DNA of 64,000 nucleotides from assembly GCA_012517475.1 (NCBI GenBank), contig JAAYUV010000003.1, positions 62,001 through 126,000 on the forward strand. The letters are read 5' to 3'. Each line of letters begins with the position of its first letter. Position 1 is the first letter of the stretch. Shown piece by piece: positions 45,270 through 53,914 of the stretch. Position numbers and translations under genes: made by a program. The notes under the pieces are model-generated. The model was not told the DNA's origin. It searched no databases and saw only the letters and a program-made list of their open reading frames with translations. Origin of the DNA: Peptococcaceae bacterium (GTDB lineage: Bacteria; Bacillota; Desulfitobacteriia; Desulfitobacteriales; Syntrophobotulaceae).

Positions 45270-45413
45270 GTAATAGGAGAAGTATTCCAAGAAGCCGGAT
45301 TATCCGAACAAAAACTTAGTAATTTACATTGATAAAACGGCTCATAGCGCATTTGCCATAAGCCATTTATTCAATTTGACTGTTAATTGGTAATTCGAAT
45401 GGTATTAAAGATA

Positions 45414-45662
45414 CTATGCAATTAAGCATTTTTGAATATAATGATCCAAACGATATTGTTCAAAAAACTCAGTCTCCGATACGATCTTCTCATTTCCCTC
45501 TTCAATGATAAAATACTTAATTTTTTTCGGTTCGTAGCAGTAATAGGTGTAAGGGCTATCCGAAGAATTTGGTTTCGTTAATACTTTTGAAACGAATACT
45601 CCATCGTTCCTTGACGAATTTGCAAAAAACTCAACCTTTTGCAGCAGCATATTTATGCTCAT
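45414..45662 (-). CDS. Hypothetical small protein, about 82 residues
   Basis: Starting at the ATG at 45662 with GGGAGG eight bases upstream (MSINMLLQKVEFFANSSRND). The sequence is a plausible small globular protein with KPNSSDSPYTYYCYEPKKIK and a C-terminal acidic helix. It has no membrane segment. I do not recognise a family. A hairpin terminator follows (45223-45269), which supports real expression. Confidence 0.5.
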   Translation of the reverse strand: MSINMLLQKVEFFANSSRNDGVFVSKVLTKPNSSDSPYTYYCYEPKKIKYFIIEEGNEKIVSETEFFEQYRLDHYIQKCLIA

Positions 45663-45890
45663 TTCCTCTTCCCTCCCTTTCTTAACTTTGCCCATCTCAG
45701 GCTAATAAATTGATAAGATTTGATATGCCTATAATTTTCCTTGGTGCTTCTAATAATATTTTACATCCTAAATAAGAAAGATGGAATATGTATTTTGTAT
45801 AATGTATACATTTTTTTGAAAAAATTAGACCTTCCCATGCAAACATACAAATAGGCATCGCAAAACCACTTAAGCCTTTTATCCAGGTAT

Positions 45891-46066
45891 GTCTCCGCAA
45901 TGTATAGCCGCTTTCGGCAGATCGTAAAGGCCCGCTCGGCCTTAACGCCTCCATGGCCGACGCTCCTTGCCGTCCTGGGCATCGCGTCGCTAGGCCATCC
46001 ATGGCCGTCGAAACAGCCGCGCTCCGCATCCTGCTCCGCTTTACGCTGTCCATACATTGCGGAGAC
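45891..46066 (+). repeat. Nested-palindrome element, copy D (176 bp, with extra internal module)
   Basis: Perfect 15-bp outer stem GTCTCCGCAATGTAT (45891-45905) with ATACATTGCGGAGAC (46052-46066). It has the family core at both sides (AGCCGCTTTCGGCAGAT and AACAGCCGCGCTCCGCATCC). The inner hairpin is replaced by a longer module with AAGGCC/GGCCTT and GGCCATCCATGGCC hairpins; its CGCTCCTTGCC...GGCATCGCG...TAGGCCATCC series is shared with copy F. Confidence 0.85.
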
Positions 46067-46826
46067 TAGTTTGTGGTTAAAAATGTCTGTAGATTTTGCA
46101 AGTCAATACCTTTCAGAAAGTTCCTGTTCTGCAACTTTCTCTCGAAAAATACGGTTTTTAGGCTTTTTAAAAGGCCTTATAAAGGCCTCATTTTCGTTTT
46201 TAGCTACTATCCTCTTCCCAAAAATATTTTGGGTCTTACAGGGCAAATACGAAGGGGGTTTTTGGGCTTATTTAAGCCATTTTTCGCAAAACCAGCCCCA
46301 AACCTGTCAAATGAATTTTCTGAATTTGGAACCTTTCCTGAAACCCTTGATAATAGCGCCTTCAGCAACAACATTTGCTTATTTTTTGCTTAATAAGAAG
46401 TAAGCTTAGCGCAAAGAGCACCTTTCAATGCCCCCCAGAAGACAAAGGCCATATATGGAAAAAGGGATAAGCCGTTGCAACCCTTTATTTTCTTCGGGTA
46501 CCTTCAACTTGTAATTAACGCTAGTATTATATGGACAAGTCTCATCTTTACAATAACGTTCAACCATTCCCGAAGTGTCATTTTACATCCATATATTCTA
46601 TATTTCGAGAATGGAGTTAGCCGAAGTTTTCCCGCTACGGTGGAATACGGGGCAATGAAGCTACGAAGAAAATTTCCGAATTATTTCCTGGGTTTTGCCG
46701 ATTAATCTTCTCCAAATTATAGTAAGATAATATTACCAAATAATTTCCATAAACATATATTTCTATTTGGATATAAATTCTTATATAATAAATATGTAAA
46801 ATTTTGATCTAGCAGGACTTTTTGTT
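46067..46826. other. Non-coding or decayed stretch of 760 bases
   Basis: No reading frame here has a family signature, a good ribosome site or a likely protein composition. There are short hairpins near 46160-46190 (AAAAGGCC/GGCCTT) and a decaying frame at 46475-46705 with no recognisable domain. The stretch begins right after element D and ends before an inverted repeat at the GNAT module. It may be remnant mobile DNA. Confidence 0.4.
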
Positions 46827-46873
46827 AGTAATGGCGAATTAGTTAATAAATTACTAACTAATTCGCCATTACT
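46827..46873. repeat. 19-bp perfect inverted repeat upstream of the GNAT module
   Basis: AGTAATGGCGAATTAGTTA (46827-46845) is exactly inverted at 46855-46873 with a 9-base loop. It has no T-tract on the plus strand. It could be an operator, an end of a lost element, or a terminator with poor tails. Confidence 0.55.
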
Positions 46874-46901
46874 TGAAAATAACTTGAATATTTATCTTCT
46901 A

Positions 46902-46941
46902 AATTGGTAAATTTGATCATACTATTATTGAATTACCAGTT
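46902..46941 (+). promoter_or_regulatory. Imperfect inverted repeat before the two-gene GNAT module
   Basis: AATTGGTAAATT (46902-46913) and GAATTACCAGTT (46930-46941) are inverted with two mismatches, ending 17 bases before the first start codon. This is where a toxin-antitoxin autoregulator would be expected to bind. Confidence 0.35.
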
Positions 46942-46958
46942 AGAAGGTGATATTATAA

Positions 46959-47150
46959 ATGGACAAAGAATTCAAAAATAGTTTTAAGGAGGTGGACGTA
47001 TTGGCAGTTTCCATGAAACCATCCCCCATCATAAAAGGCGAAGTAGCAAAGAAATTGCTTCAACAAATGTCTACTCCGTCAAACAACACTGAGTTATTTA
47101 AAAGATGCAAAGAATCATCATCTGTCCTATTTAAACCTAAAACAAGATAG
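46959..47150 (+). CDS. 63-residue protein upstream of the GNAT gene, possible antitoxin
   Basis: Starts at the ATG at 46959 after AAGGTGA (nine bases). The sequence (MDKEFKNSFKEVDVLAVSMK ... KGEVAKKLLQQMSTPSNNTE) is short, charged and partly helical, with no clear ribbon-helix-helix signature. It is followed 17 bases later by a GNAT gene whose N-terminus looks like GNAT toxins. A small gene directly before a GNAT toxin is usually the antitoxin, so this is a candidate; no family identified. Confidence 0.55.
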   Translation: MDKEFKNSFKEVDVLAVSMKPSPIIKGEVAKKLLQQMSTPSNNTELFKRCKESSSVLFKPKTR

Positions 47151-47489
47151 TTTTGAGGTTATTTGTAATGCAATTTGAATATGAAACACTAAACATTAAT
47201 CATTTGCCACAGTTAAAGAAATTTAAATGTGGCAATTTATCTATGGATGGATTATACCGCACCCCGTTGTCAAGACACACTTTTAGAAATCTAAGTTATG
47301 TCCTTTCTGCCGAGAAGCCGGCGTTTTACTCTGGGGTAGACTTGACATGGGACCCTACGTCGAATGCTTCAACTGGGGCAGGCGCTGTGGCCTCAAAGCA
47401 GCTTTTCTTTTGGGTCAGGCCCCATCCCCTGATTTAGGGTAGCATTCGCCGCCCCCATGTAAAGTCTTTATCTGGGGTCTTTAAGACCT

Positions 47490-48269
47490 TTAAGCAGCTT
47501 TATCCGCTGCAGTGCCTTTATAGAAATTCATGGGGACATCGCCATTAAGTGAATCATGAGGCCGATAGGTATTGTACTTGATCATGTAGGCATTGATGCC
47601 GGTTCGAAGCTCTCGAGGCGAATTGTACTCGTTGATATAGATGTCATCATATTTAATGGTCCTGAAGAATCGTTCGGTTCTGACGTTATCCAATGCTTGT
47701 CCTTTGCCGTCCATTGAAATCCGGATGTTGTTGCTTTCAAGCAGTTCAATGTAAGTTGGGTTGGTAAAGTGACTCCCTTGATCGCTGTTCATGATCTCCG
47801 GTTTGCAGCGGCCAAATGCTCGCTTCAGGCAGGTCATGACAAATCCTTTTTCCAGTGTGCTGGACAGCTCATAATCGACGATGCATCGGCTATACCAGTC
47901 GATGATGACAAACAGATACATGAAGCCTTTTTGCATCTTTATATAGGTGATATCTACTCCCCAAACTTGATTTGGTCGAACGATATTCAAATTTCTTAAC
48001 AGGTACGGTTTGACGTATTGAGCATGATATCTTCTGCTGAGATTCGGTTTAGGATAAATGGCAATTATTCCCATTTCACGCATTAAACGCTGCACGCGTT
48101 TGCGGTTGATGACATATTTCTCTCTTAATTTATCAGTAATCTTCCGGTATCCGAAAGTCGGATTATCTGTATGAATTCTATCGATCTGATTCATGATTTC
48201 CAGGGTTTCCTCATCCACGGATTTTTCCGCAGGCTGATAATAGGCACTGCTGCGATTGATGTTTAACAA
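47490..48269 (-). CDS. IS3-family transposase, orfB (integrase catalytic domain)
   Basis: The open frame gives 259 residues from 48269; the frame continues upstream of this ATG (NCLTAKDRQEIIEHHHPKIT), so the real protein is probably made by frameshifting from orfA. The HTH_21 region is VDEETLEIMNQIDRIHTDNP. The rve domain follows with the DDE triad: WGVDITYIK, MNSDQGSHFTN, and NVRTERFFRTIKYDD. The end is YRPHDSLNGDVPMNFY, normal for the family. Confidence 0.93.
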   Translation of the reverse strand: MLNINRSSAYYQPAEKSVDEETLEIMNQIDRIHTDNPTFGYRKITDKLREKYVINRKRVQRLMREMGIIAIYPKPNLSRRYHAQYVKPYLLRNLNIVRPNQVWGVDITYIKMQKGFMYLFVIIDWYSRCIVDYELSSTLEKGFVMTCLKRAFGRCKPEIMNSDQGSHFTNPTYIELLESNNIRISMDGKGQALDNVRTERFFRTIKYDDIYINEYNSPRELRTGINAYMIKYNTYRPHDSLNGDVPMNFYKGTAADKAA

Positions 48270-48309
48270 CTCGCATTGCCGTTTAACTGTGATTTTGGGG
48301 TGATGATGT

Positions 48310-48636
48310 TCAATGATTTCCTGGCGGTCTTTTGCGGTTAAGCAGTTCGGAAGATTTTTTTTTCATCCAATCAACCTCAATGGTCAATTGGCCGACTTTC
48401 CGCTCTAAGTCTGCGATATGCTCATTTTTTTCTGCCAGCTCTTTTTCCGCCTCAGACGGCCCTTTCTTAAATACTTCGGCAGCGCGCTCCATGAACTCAG
48501 CTTTCCATCGACTGATCAGTACCGGACTGATTTGATGCTCGGCCGCAAGCTCATTCAAAGTCTTTTCTTCCCGCAGCAGTTCCATTACTACCTGGGCTTT
48601 GAATTCTGGTTGGTGATTTCTTCTTTTCTTACTCAT
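48310..48636 (-). CDS. IS3-family transposase, orfA (helix-turn-helix)
   Basis: 108 residues: an HTH_Tnp_1 domain (FKAQVVMELLREEKTLNELA, QISPVLISRWKAEFMERAAE) then a leucine-zipper-like coil (HIADLERKVGQLTIEVDWMK). Near the end is a run of nine A (MKKK), the likely slippage site. By my reading orfB lies in the +1 frame there (or -2), not the usual -1, so either slippage is unusual or the A-run has gained or lost a base. Confidence 0.88.
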   Translation of the reverse strand: MSKKRRNHQPEFKAQVVMELLREEKTLNELAAEHQISPVLISRWKAEFMERAAEVFKKGPSEAEKELAEKNEHIADLERKVGQLTIEVDWMKKKSSELLNRKRPPGNH

Positions 48637-49178
48637 GTCTTCATTATAACTTAGTTTTCAAATTTCGTGTTTAACTCATTGGGGTCATTATAGATTTCTC
48701 ATCAACGAAGCCTATAACCACCAAATAAATGGAGAAGGAATAACTACGGTAATCACCGAAATTAAAAGTAATGAAATAATTGCCTATTATACCCTTAAAT
48801 GTGATTCGCTCAAGATTGTTGATCCTGAAATGTTTCCTGAACCTAAATATATTCCGTCAATCGAAATCGCTCGTCTAGCAGTAAGTAGTAGTTGGCAAAA
48901 TGGACGTAAAGACAATTTACATTTAGGTACTGAGTTAATGAAGTACATAATTACTTTCATTAAAGAGGAAATCTCATCAAAGGTTGGATGCCGTTTTATT
49001 ACTCTTCATGCTTTGAATGATAAAGTAAGCTGGTACTCAAAAGAGTTCTGCTTTGAATCTCTAGCTGATGAGAAAGCTGAGAACCCAGATGAAGAGACCC
49101 AATATATGTGCCTTGATATTACAGATAATGCACAAAGAGAAGAGTATTACGAGTACGTTAGAAAAAACGGGAATAATT

Positions 49179-49205
49179 GACCTCCAAAATTGGAGGTCTT
49201 TCTCA
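49179..49205 (+). terminator. Terminator of the GNAT gene
   Basis: GACCTCCA/TGGAGGTC with a 4-base loop, then TTTCTCATTTTC, overlapping the GNAT stop codon. The following 190 bases to the transposase remnant hold nothing recognised. Confidence 0.7.
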
Positions 49206-49393
49206 TTTTCATTCTATAAAAGCCACACTTACAAAAGCTAAATAAAATAAATAGTTTAGGATAATAATTATGGGTCTTAACCCTAGCAACCGCCTACTTA
49301 ATATTAGAAAGTAATATGTCTGCTAGTGTACTATGTTGTATTCTATGTTTAACCTTTAATGTTTCAAGTTGCTGTTGTATACCTTCCGAATAG

Positions 49394-50092
49394 CCCATAA
49401 AGAGCATATTGGCTGCTATCTGCGGTTTCGAGGGTTCAACTCCTGGTATCGGTACTTTTTACGATTTGCTGACCCGGTTGTGGCTGGCTAATGCCCCGCA
49501 GAAAGCCATTCAAAAACCTAAGTCTAAAGGCCGTAAACGTCCCAAATCCGGCGAAAAACTTAAACCAAAACATCCTGGCATCGTCAAAAAACTGGTAGAC
49601 CAAGCCTTGAAGGGACGCATTATTGAGAAAAGACCGGAAAGAATTTTGCAGAGAATATTAAAAGAGTGTGCCGTTATTCCATCGTCCAAGCTTGGTCTGC
49701 TTGGTAATCCTGATAACCTGGCAGTTTCCGGTGACGGATCCCCACTCCTAACCGGCGCCAGTTCCCGTGGTAAAAAGCTCTGCAAATGCCCTGCTCAAGG
49801 CATCTACCACTGCCAGTGTGAGCGCTCTTTTACCGATCCAACTGCTAATTGGGGGTGGGATAGTTATCATGGAACAATGGTTTTATGGACACACCCTGTA
49901 CTCTATTACTTCGGCAGATAGTCCAAATGACCTGCCTATTTTTCTGCGTTTAGTACAGGGTTCCCGTCATGATAGTGTCACTTTTGTCTTTGCCTGGGTT
50001 GAACTGCTTAAACTCTATCCCGAATTTAAGTTCAGTAAGGCCCTTTTGGATTCGGCCCACGATGTCTATGACATTTATCGCTTGCTAAAGGT
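49394..50092 (+). pseudogene. DDE transposase remnant (IS4/IS1182-like), truncated and frameshifted
   Basis: The frame from about 49394 reads LAAICGFEGSTPGIGTFYDL and NLAVSGDGSPLLTG, with a Cys-rich block KLCKCPAQGIYHCQCERSFT and then NWGWDSYH. One extra G at about 49871 shifts the frame, and the homologous text EQWFYGHTLYSITSADSPND and ALLDSAHDVYDIYRLLK continues in the next frame. The N-terminus and the C-terminal catalytic part are missing; the remnant stops exactly where palindromic element E begins. Confidence 0.8.
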
Positions 50093-50196
50093 ACGTAACG
50101 TCCTCTAACCGCTGTAAGCGGAGCACGGATTGCGAAGCGCGGCTGTTTGTGCCAGGAGGGCGCAATCTGCCGAAAAGCGGTTGGAGGACGTTGCGT
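50093..50196 (-). repeat. Nested-palindrome element, copy E
   Basis: Outer arms of 21 positions (left starts ACGTAACGTCCTCTAACCGC, right ends GGTTGGAGGACGTTGCGT) pair completely with two G-T pairs. The inner hairpin is TTGTGCC/GGCGCAA with loop AGGAG. Same orientation as copy C, to which it is closest. It abuts the transposase remnant on one side and the ftsZ terminator on the other. Confidence 0.87.
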
Positions 50197-50210
50197 CAAC
50201 ATGCAAAATA

Positions 50211-50240
50211 TATAAAAAGGATGCTGTTTTCAGCATCCTT
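50211..50240 (-). terminator. Terminator of ftsZ
   Basis: AAGGATGCTG/CAGCATCCTT, 4-base loop, followed on the minus strand by TTTTTATATA. It lies 28 bases after the ftsZ stop and ends the dcw transcript. Confidence 0.85.
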
Positions 50241-50268
50241 CCTTTTACATATTCTCAACTTTTTTAAA

Positions 50269-51336
50269 TTACCTTCTGTACTTCAGGAAATTCGGCAAAT
50301 CCACGTTGTCCTTGAACGGATTATGGTTTTCCATTTTCCCGGAATATTCCTGACCGGGCTTCGGTTTTTTGATAGCACTTGCCCTTTGGTCAAACCCGGT
50401 AGCAATAACGGTTACTCTTAGATCATCTTTCAAACTTTCATCAATAACCGCACCAAAGATGATGTTGGCTTCCTGGTCTGCCGCTTCACCCACGATTTCC
50501 GAAGCTTCATTGACTTCCAGCAGGGTTAGATTCGGTCCGCCGGTAATGTTCAACAGAACACCTTTGGCGCCTTCAATGGATGTCTCCAAAAGCGGGCTGG
50601 AGATCGCCTTGCGGGCTGCATCAACCGCCCTGTTTTCCCCGGAGGCCTGTCCGATCCCCATAAGGGCAGATCCTGTATCCTGCATAATTGTCTTGACATC
50701 GGCAAAATCCAGGTTAATTAAACCTGGAATGGTAATCAGGTTGGATATTCCTTGAACACCCTGTAATAAAACATCATCCGCAATGCCAAAAGCCGCCTGT
50801 ACCGTAGTATGTTTATCCACTACCTGAAGCAAACGATCATTCGGAATCGTAATCAAAGTGTCTACCTTGTCCCGAAGTTCCATGATCCCTCTTTCGGCCT
50901 GCATGGCTCTTTTGCGTCCCTCAAACGAGAAAGGCCTGGTTACAACACCAACCGTCAAGGCCCCAACTTCCCTGGCAATCTCAGCGACTACCGGTGCGGC
51001 ACCGGTTCCTGTGCCTCCGCCCATTCCGGCTGCCACGAAAACCATATCCGCCCCGAGTAATGACTTGGCTATCTCATCACGGCTTTCTTCCGCAGCACTA
51101 TGCCCGATTTCCGGATTGGCTCCGGCACCAAGTCCCTTTGTCAGCTTAATCCCAATCTGTATCTTTTCAGCTGCTCTGGACATCTGAAGAGCCTGAGCAT
51201 CCGTATTGATCCCAATAAATTCTACGCCTTTGAGTCCGGCGGAAATCATTCTGTTTACTGCATTATTGCCCCCGCCGCCTACGCCAATGACCTTGATTCG
51301 CGCAAATTGGATATCATCATGATCGAATTCCAGCAT
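50269..51336 (-). CDS. ftsZ: Cell division GTPase FtsZ
   Basis: A 355-residue tubulin homologue: [20 protein letters not shown], the GTP loop [20 protein letters not shown], the T7 loop in [12 protein letters not shown], and a C-terminal tail [17 protein letters not shown] that binds partners such as SepF and FtsA. Length normal. Start after GGAGGCAGGAGAAAAGG. It assembles the septal ring. Confidence 0.98.
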   Translation of the reverse strand: MLEFDHDDIQFARIKVIGVGGGGNNAVNRMISAGLKGVEFIGINTDAQALQMSRAAEKIQIGIKLTKGLGAGANPEIGHSAAEESRDEIAKSLLGADMVFVAAGMGGGTGTGAAPVVAEIAREVGALTVGVVTRPFSFEGRKRAMQAERGIMELRDKVDTLITIPNDRLLQVVDKHTTVQAAFGIADDVLLQGVQGISNLITIPGLINLDFADVKTIMQDTGSALMGIGQASGENRAVDAARKAISSPLLETSIEGAKGVLLNITGGPNLTLLEVNEASEIVGEAADQEANIIFGAVIDESLKDDLRVTVIATGFDQRASAIKKPKPGQEYSGKMENHNPFKDNVDLPNFLKYRR

Positions 51337-51473
51337 CCTTTTCTCCTGCCTCCTTTAATTACATCTTCTATCAAAATAGCGTATATTTCAAAAACCTTAA
51401 TAACCAACTATATAAATTCTAGCTAATACCCAATTACTCCTCTTTTTTGCTATATTAATATTTTTGTTTAGTG

Positions 51474-51815
51474 TTATCCTTTATGAAGCCTATTAATAAT
51501 GTGCCTCCGGATAATGCTGATATTTTGGAACAACCGCGTGCCGAAAGCTACAACCGCAGCCAGATACAAATCGACACCAATACGGTCACCGATAAAAGCA
51601 AGGAGACTTGCCATAATGATATTAACAAAAAATCCGCTCAAAAAAATCGTATTATCAAAATGATCTTCCTGGTAAGCTCTTATACCCCCCATGACAGAGT
51701 CAAAAGCCACAAGAATCGCCACAGAAAAATATTTGGCATATTCCACAGGAATATTAAAGGGACTCAAATAACCAATCATAAGTCCAAGTATTAAGCCAAA
51801 GATAGGTAACCACAT
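51474..51815 (-). CDS. sbp: Small basic protein Sbp (DUF1290)
   Basis: A 113-residue membrane protein with three hydrophobic segments (LPIFGLILGLMIGYLSPF; YFSVAILVAFDSVMGGIRAY; LYLAAVVAFGTRLFQNISII). This is the conserved small gene between ftsQ/divIB and ftsA/ftsZ in Firmicutes. Function unknown. It follows ftsQ by 15 bases. No ftsA is found between sbp and ftsZ. Confidence 0.9.
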   Translation of the reverse strand: MWLPIFGLILGLMIGYLSPFNIPVEYAKYFSVAILVAFDSVMGGIRAYQEDHFDNTIFLSGFFVNIIMASLLAFIGDRIGVDLYLAAVVAFGTRLFQNISIIRRHIINRLHKG

Positions 51816-51830
51816 GTTTAATTCCTCCGC

Positions 51831-52556
51831 CTAGCGTCCTAATACAGGCTTGCCTGCTGTAAGATCGATATATTTAATTGCTTTTTCCACGGATTTATAC
51901 TCTTTGCTGTCCAACAATTCTTTCAACAGCCTCAACTTCTCGGTGAATTGATCACCGTACCCTAGTTTAACCTGAGTTCCCGATGTCAGATAAAGATTAA
52001 CCTGTCCGTCAGAATTCATATGAATTTCACCAACAAGTGGTGATAAGCCTTCAGGGGCTTGTCTTATCAGAAGAAGGGCTTTATCCAGTTGAGGATACCC
52101 CAGCTTCTGACCCGGTCCTATGGTTTCCGGCACTTGTATGCCGGTGATTACCGGTTGGTCTTTTTGGGGCCAAGTTTCATAAAATCTCAGAATTGTCCCC
52201 TGGGAATCCACCTCCACCATTCCGTCATTACTAAGGATCAAGGCAACCGGAACACGTTCCTGAATCTTCAGAATCAATGTTCCAGGCAATGCTTTTTTTA
52301 TTTCAACTTTGTCAATTAAAGGATGAAGCCTCACCTTTTTCGCGATAGCCTCTGTATCTGTAAGAAAGATGTTTTCTCCCTTCACGGCTCCCATCAGCTT
52401 TATTACTTCATCCTCGGAAACATTCGTTAACCCTGTAGTCTTAATATCTTTTACCGAAAAAAAGTTGGACTTTGAAAACATGAATAATCCTACTGCCAAG
52501 AGGCAAATCATCGCTGCAATATATAGAAGAACCGTATTGGGCTTTTTTTGCGGCAA
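51831..52556 (-). CDS. ftsQ: Division protein FtsQ/DivIB
   Basis: A 241-residue single-pass membrane protein: helix VLLYIAAMICLLAVGLFMFS, POTRA domain (about 33-105; NFFSVKDIKTTGLTNVSEDE, LIDKVEIKKALPGTLILKIQ) and the FtsQ beta domain. Start is TTG at 52556 after AGGAGA (eight bases). It recruits FtsB/FtsL to the septum. Confidence 0.93.
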   Translation of the reverse strand: MPQKKPNTVLLYIAAMICLLAVGLFMFSKSNFFSVKDIKTTGLTNVSEDEVIKLMGAVKGENIFLTDTEAIAKKVRLHPLIDKVEIKKALPGTLILKIQERVPVALILSNDGMVEVDSQGTILRFYETWPQKDQPVITGIQVPETIGPGQKLGYPQLDKALLLIRQAPEGLSPLVGEIHMNSDGQVNLYLTSGTQVKLGYGDQFTEKLRLLKELLDSKEYKSVEKAIKYIDLTAGKPVLGR

Positions 52557-52628
52557 TCGTACTCTCTCCTACCCCTTGTCATTTTTGTTTATTTTACAAT
52601 AAGAGCCTAAGATGGTGCAAACATTATT

Positions 52629-53894
52629 TTATGGCTGTTTTACTACCCTTTGCAATTTGGCCCCTAAGGCGCGATATTTTTCTTCCAGGTTTTCATATCC
52701 GCGATCGATATGATCTACTCCTTCCAGGACCGTTCCCTCTTCCGCGGCCAAAGCGGAAAGAAACAGAGCAGCTCCCGCACGCAAATCCGTAGCTTCTACA
52801 AAGGCCCCTTCTAATGTCGGGACTCCACAGATAATTGCGGCACGGCCTTCAATCGTAATTTTCGCTCCCATCCGGGTCAATTCCGCAACATGTTGAAAAC
52901 GGTTTTCAAATATTGTCTCTGTAACAATACTCGTACCTTCTGCCATTGTCAGCAATGCCATAAATTGCGGCTGCATATCCGTGGGAAAACCGGGATAGGG
53001 TAATGTCTTAATATCAAATGCCTTTAATTTTCCTTTATGTCTTACCCTTGCACTTTCCCCGTTGACGGTTACTTCAGCTCCGCCCTGACGTAGTTTTGCT
53101 ATCACCGGGCTAATATGTTCGGGAATTACATTTTCAACAGTAATATCTCCGCCCGTCATTACTGCTGCGATTAAATGGGTTCCGGCCTCAATTCTGTCAG
53201 GGATCACTGCATGCTCCGTTCCGTTTAATTTTTTAACGCCATCAATCCGGATAATATGTGTTCCTGCCCCTCTGACTTTGGCTCCCATTTTATTGAGAAG
53301 ATTCTGCAAGTCGACGATTTCCGGTTCCCGGGCAGCATTGCGGATCATGGTGGTTCCCTCGGCTAATACTGCTGCGGTCATTATGTTTTCCGTGGCCCCT
53401 ACACTGGGAATGTCCAGGTAGATTTCTCCGCCTTTTAGCTTTTTCGCCGCTGCTTCAATATAACCATGTCTTTCCTGGATCGTTACTCCTAATTCTTTTA
53501 ACCCTTTAAAATGTTGATCCATTGGACGGGTGCCGATCGCGCAGCCGCCGGGCCTGGATATTTTTACCCTGCCGTTTCTGGCAATCATGGGGCCAAGGAC
53601 CAGATTCGAACCCCTCATTTTCCTCATGAGTTCTTCGTCAACAGTTGATCCATTAAGCGTTGAACTATCTATCACTAACTCATTATCCTTAAATTCGGTT
53701 TGACAACCCAGTTTGTTTAATACCCCGATCATATGCATGATATCTGAAAGTCTTGGTACTCCCTGCAGGACAGTTTTCCCTTCACTCAGGATTGTTGCCG
53801 CCATTAATGGAAGAGCAGCATTTTTTGCTCCGCTCGTTCTCACACGCCCTTCCAGTCTTTGTTTTCCCGTAATGACATAACGATCCATCGTCAT
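52629..53894 (-). CDS. murA: UDP-N-acetylglucosamine 1-carboxyvinyltransferase MurA
   Basis: About 421 residues from the ATG at 53894 (MTMDRYVITGKQ), seven bases after AAAGGAGG; an ATG two codons later also fits. Motifs: LEGRVRTSGAKNAALPLMAA (Lys22/Asn23 site) and GGCAIGTRPMDQHFKGLKEL (catalytic Cys, the fosfomycin target, about 117). First committed step of peptidoglycan synthesis. Confidence 0.97.
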   Translation of the reverse strand: MTMDRYVITGKQRLEGRVRTSGAKNAALPLMAATILSEGKTVLQGVPRLSDIMHMIGVLNKLGCQTEFKDNELVIDSSTLNGSTVDEELMRKMRGSNLVLGPMIARNGRVKISRPGGCAIGTRPMDQHFKGLKELGVTIQERHGYIEAAAKKLKGGEIYLDIPSVGATENIMTAAVLAEGTTMIRNAAREPEIVDLQNLLNKMGAKVRGAGTHIIRIDGVKKLNGTEHAVIPDRIEAGTHLIAAVMTGGDITVENVIPEHISPVIAKLRQGGAEVTVNGESARVRHKGKLKAFDIKTLPYPGFPTDMQPQFMALLTMAEGTSIVTETIFENRFQHVAELTRMGAKITIEGRAAIICGVPTLEGAFVEATDLRAGAALFLSALAAEEGTVLEGVDHIDRGYENLEEKYRALGAKLQRVVKQP

Positions 53895-53914
53895 GTCTCC
53901 TCCTCCTTTTGGCA

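Larger units (their letters stand above)
47254..48692 (-). mobile_element. IS3-family insertion sequence, 1439 bp, with GATT target duplication
   Basis: Flanked by GATT at 47250-47253 and 48693-48696. The left end reads ATACCGCACCCCGTTGTCAA and the right end, reversed, TATAATGACCCCAATGAGTT; both continue to ACAC and later AAxCTAAGTTAT, so they are imperfect inverted repeats of about 45 bases. It carries orfA and orfB on the minus strand, and a 230-base tail beyond orfB. The restored host frame supports these exact ends. Confidence 0.87.
47168..49180 (+). pseudogene. GNAT acetyltransferase gene interrupted by an IS3-family element
   Basis: The first 86 bases (47168-47253; MQFEYETLNINHLPQLKKFK, then CGNLSMDG) continue at 48697-49180 (FLINEAYNHQINGEGITTVI, IPSIEIARLAVSSSWQNG, FITLHALNDKVSWYSKEFCF). 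Removing 47254-48696 (the element plus one GATT copy) restores one frame of 570 bases, 189 residues. FKCGNLSMDGFL corresponds to the F-x-CGN-x-S-x-x-x-FL start of TacT/AtaT-like GNAT proteins, and RLAVSSSWQNGRKDNLHLGT is the acetyl-CoA loop. The start follows TGAGGTT. Disrupted in this copy. Confidence 0.85.

Noticed and set aside
45697-46053. A minus-strand frame of 118 codons across element D.
   Set aside because: It mainly translates the palindromic repeat; composition (Arg/Gly/Ala-rich) follows the repeat and not a protein.
46073-46393. Plus-strand frames after element D.
   Set aside because: Phe/Pro-rich translations with no motif, no ribosome site and two competing frames; treated as non-coding.
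47252-48692. TTATA as a 5-bp target duplication of the IS.
   Set aside because: It would leave the restored GNAT gene out of frame; GATT at 47250 and 48693 restores the frame and makes the two ends equal in length.
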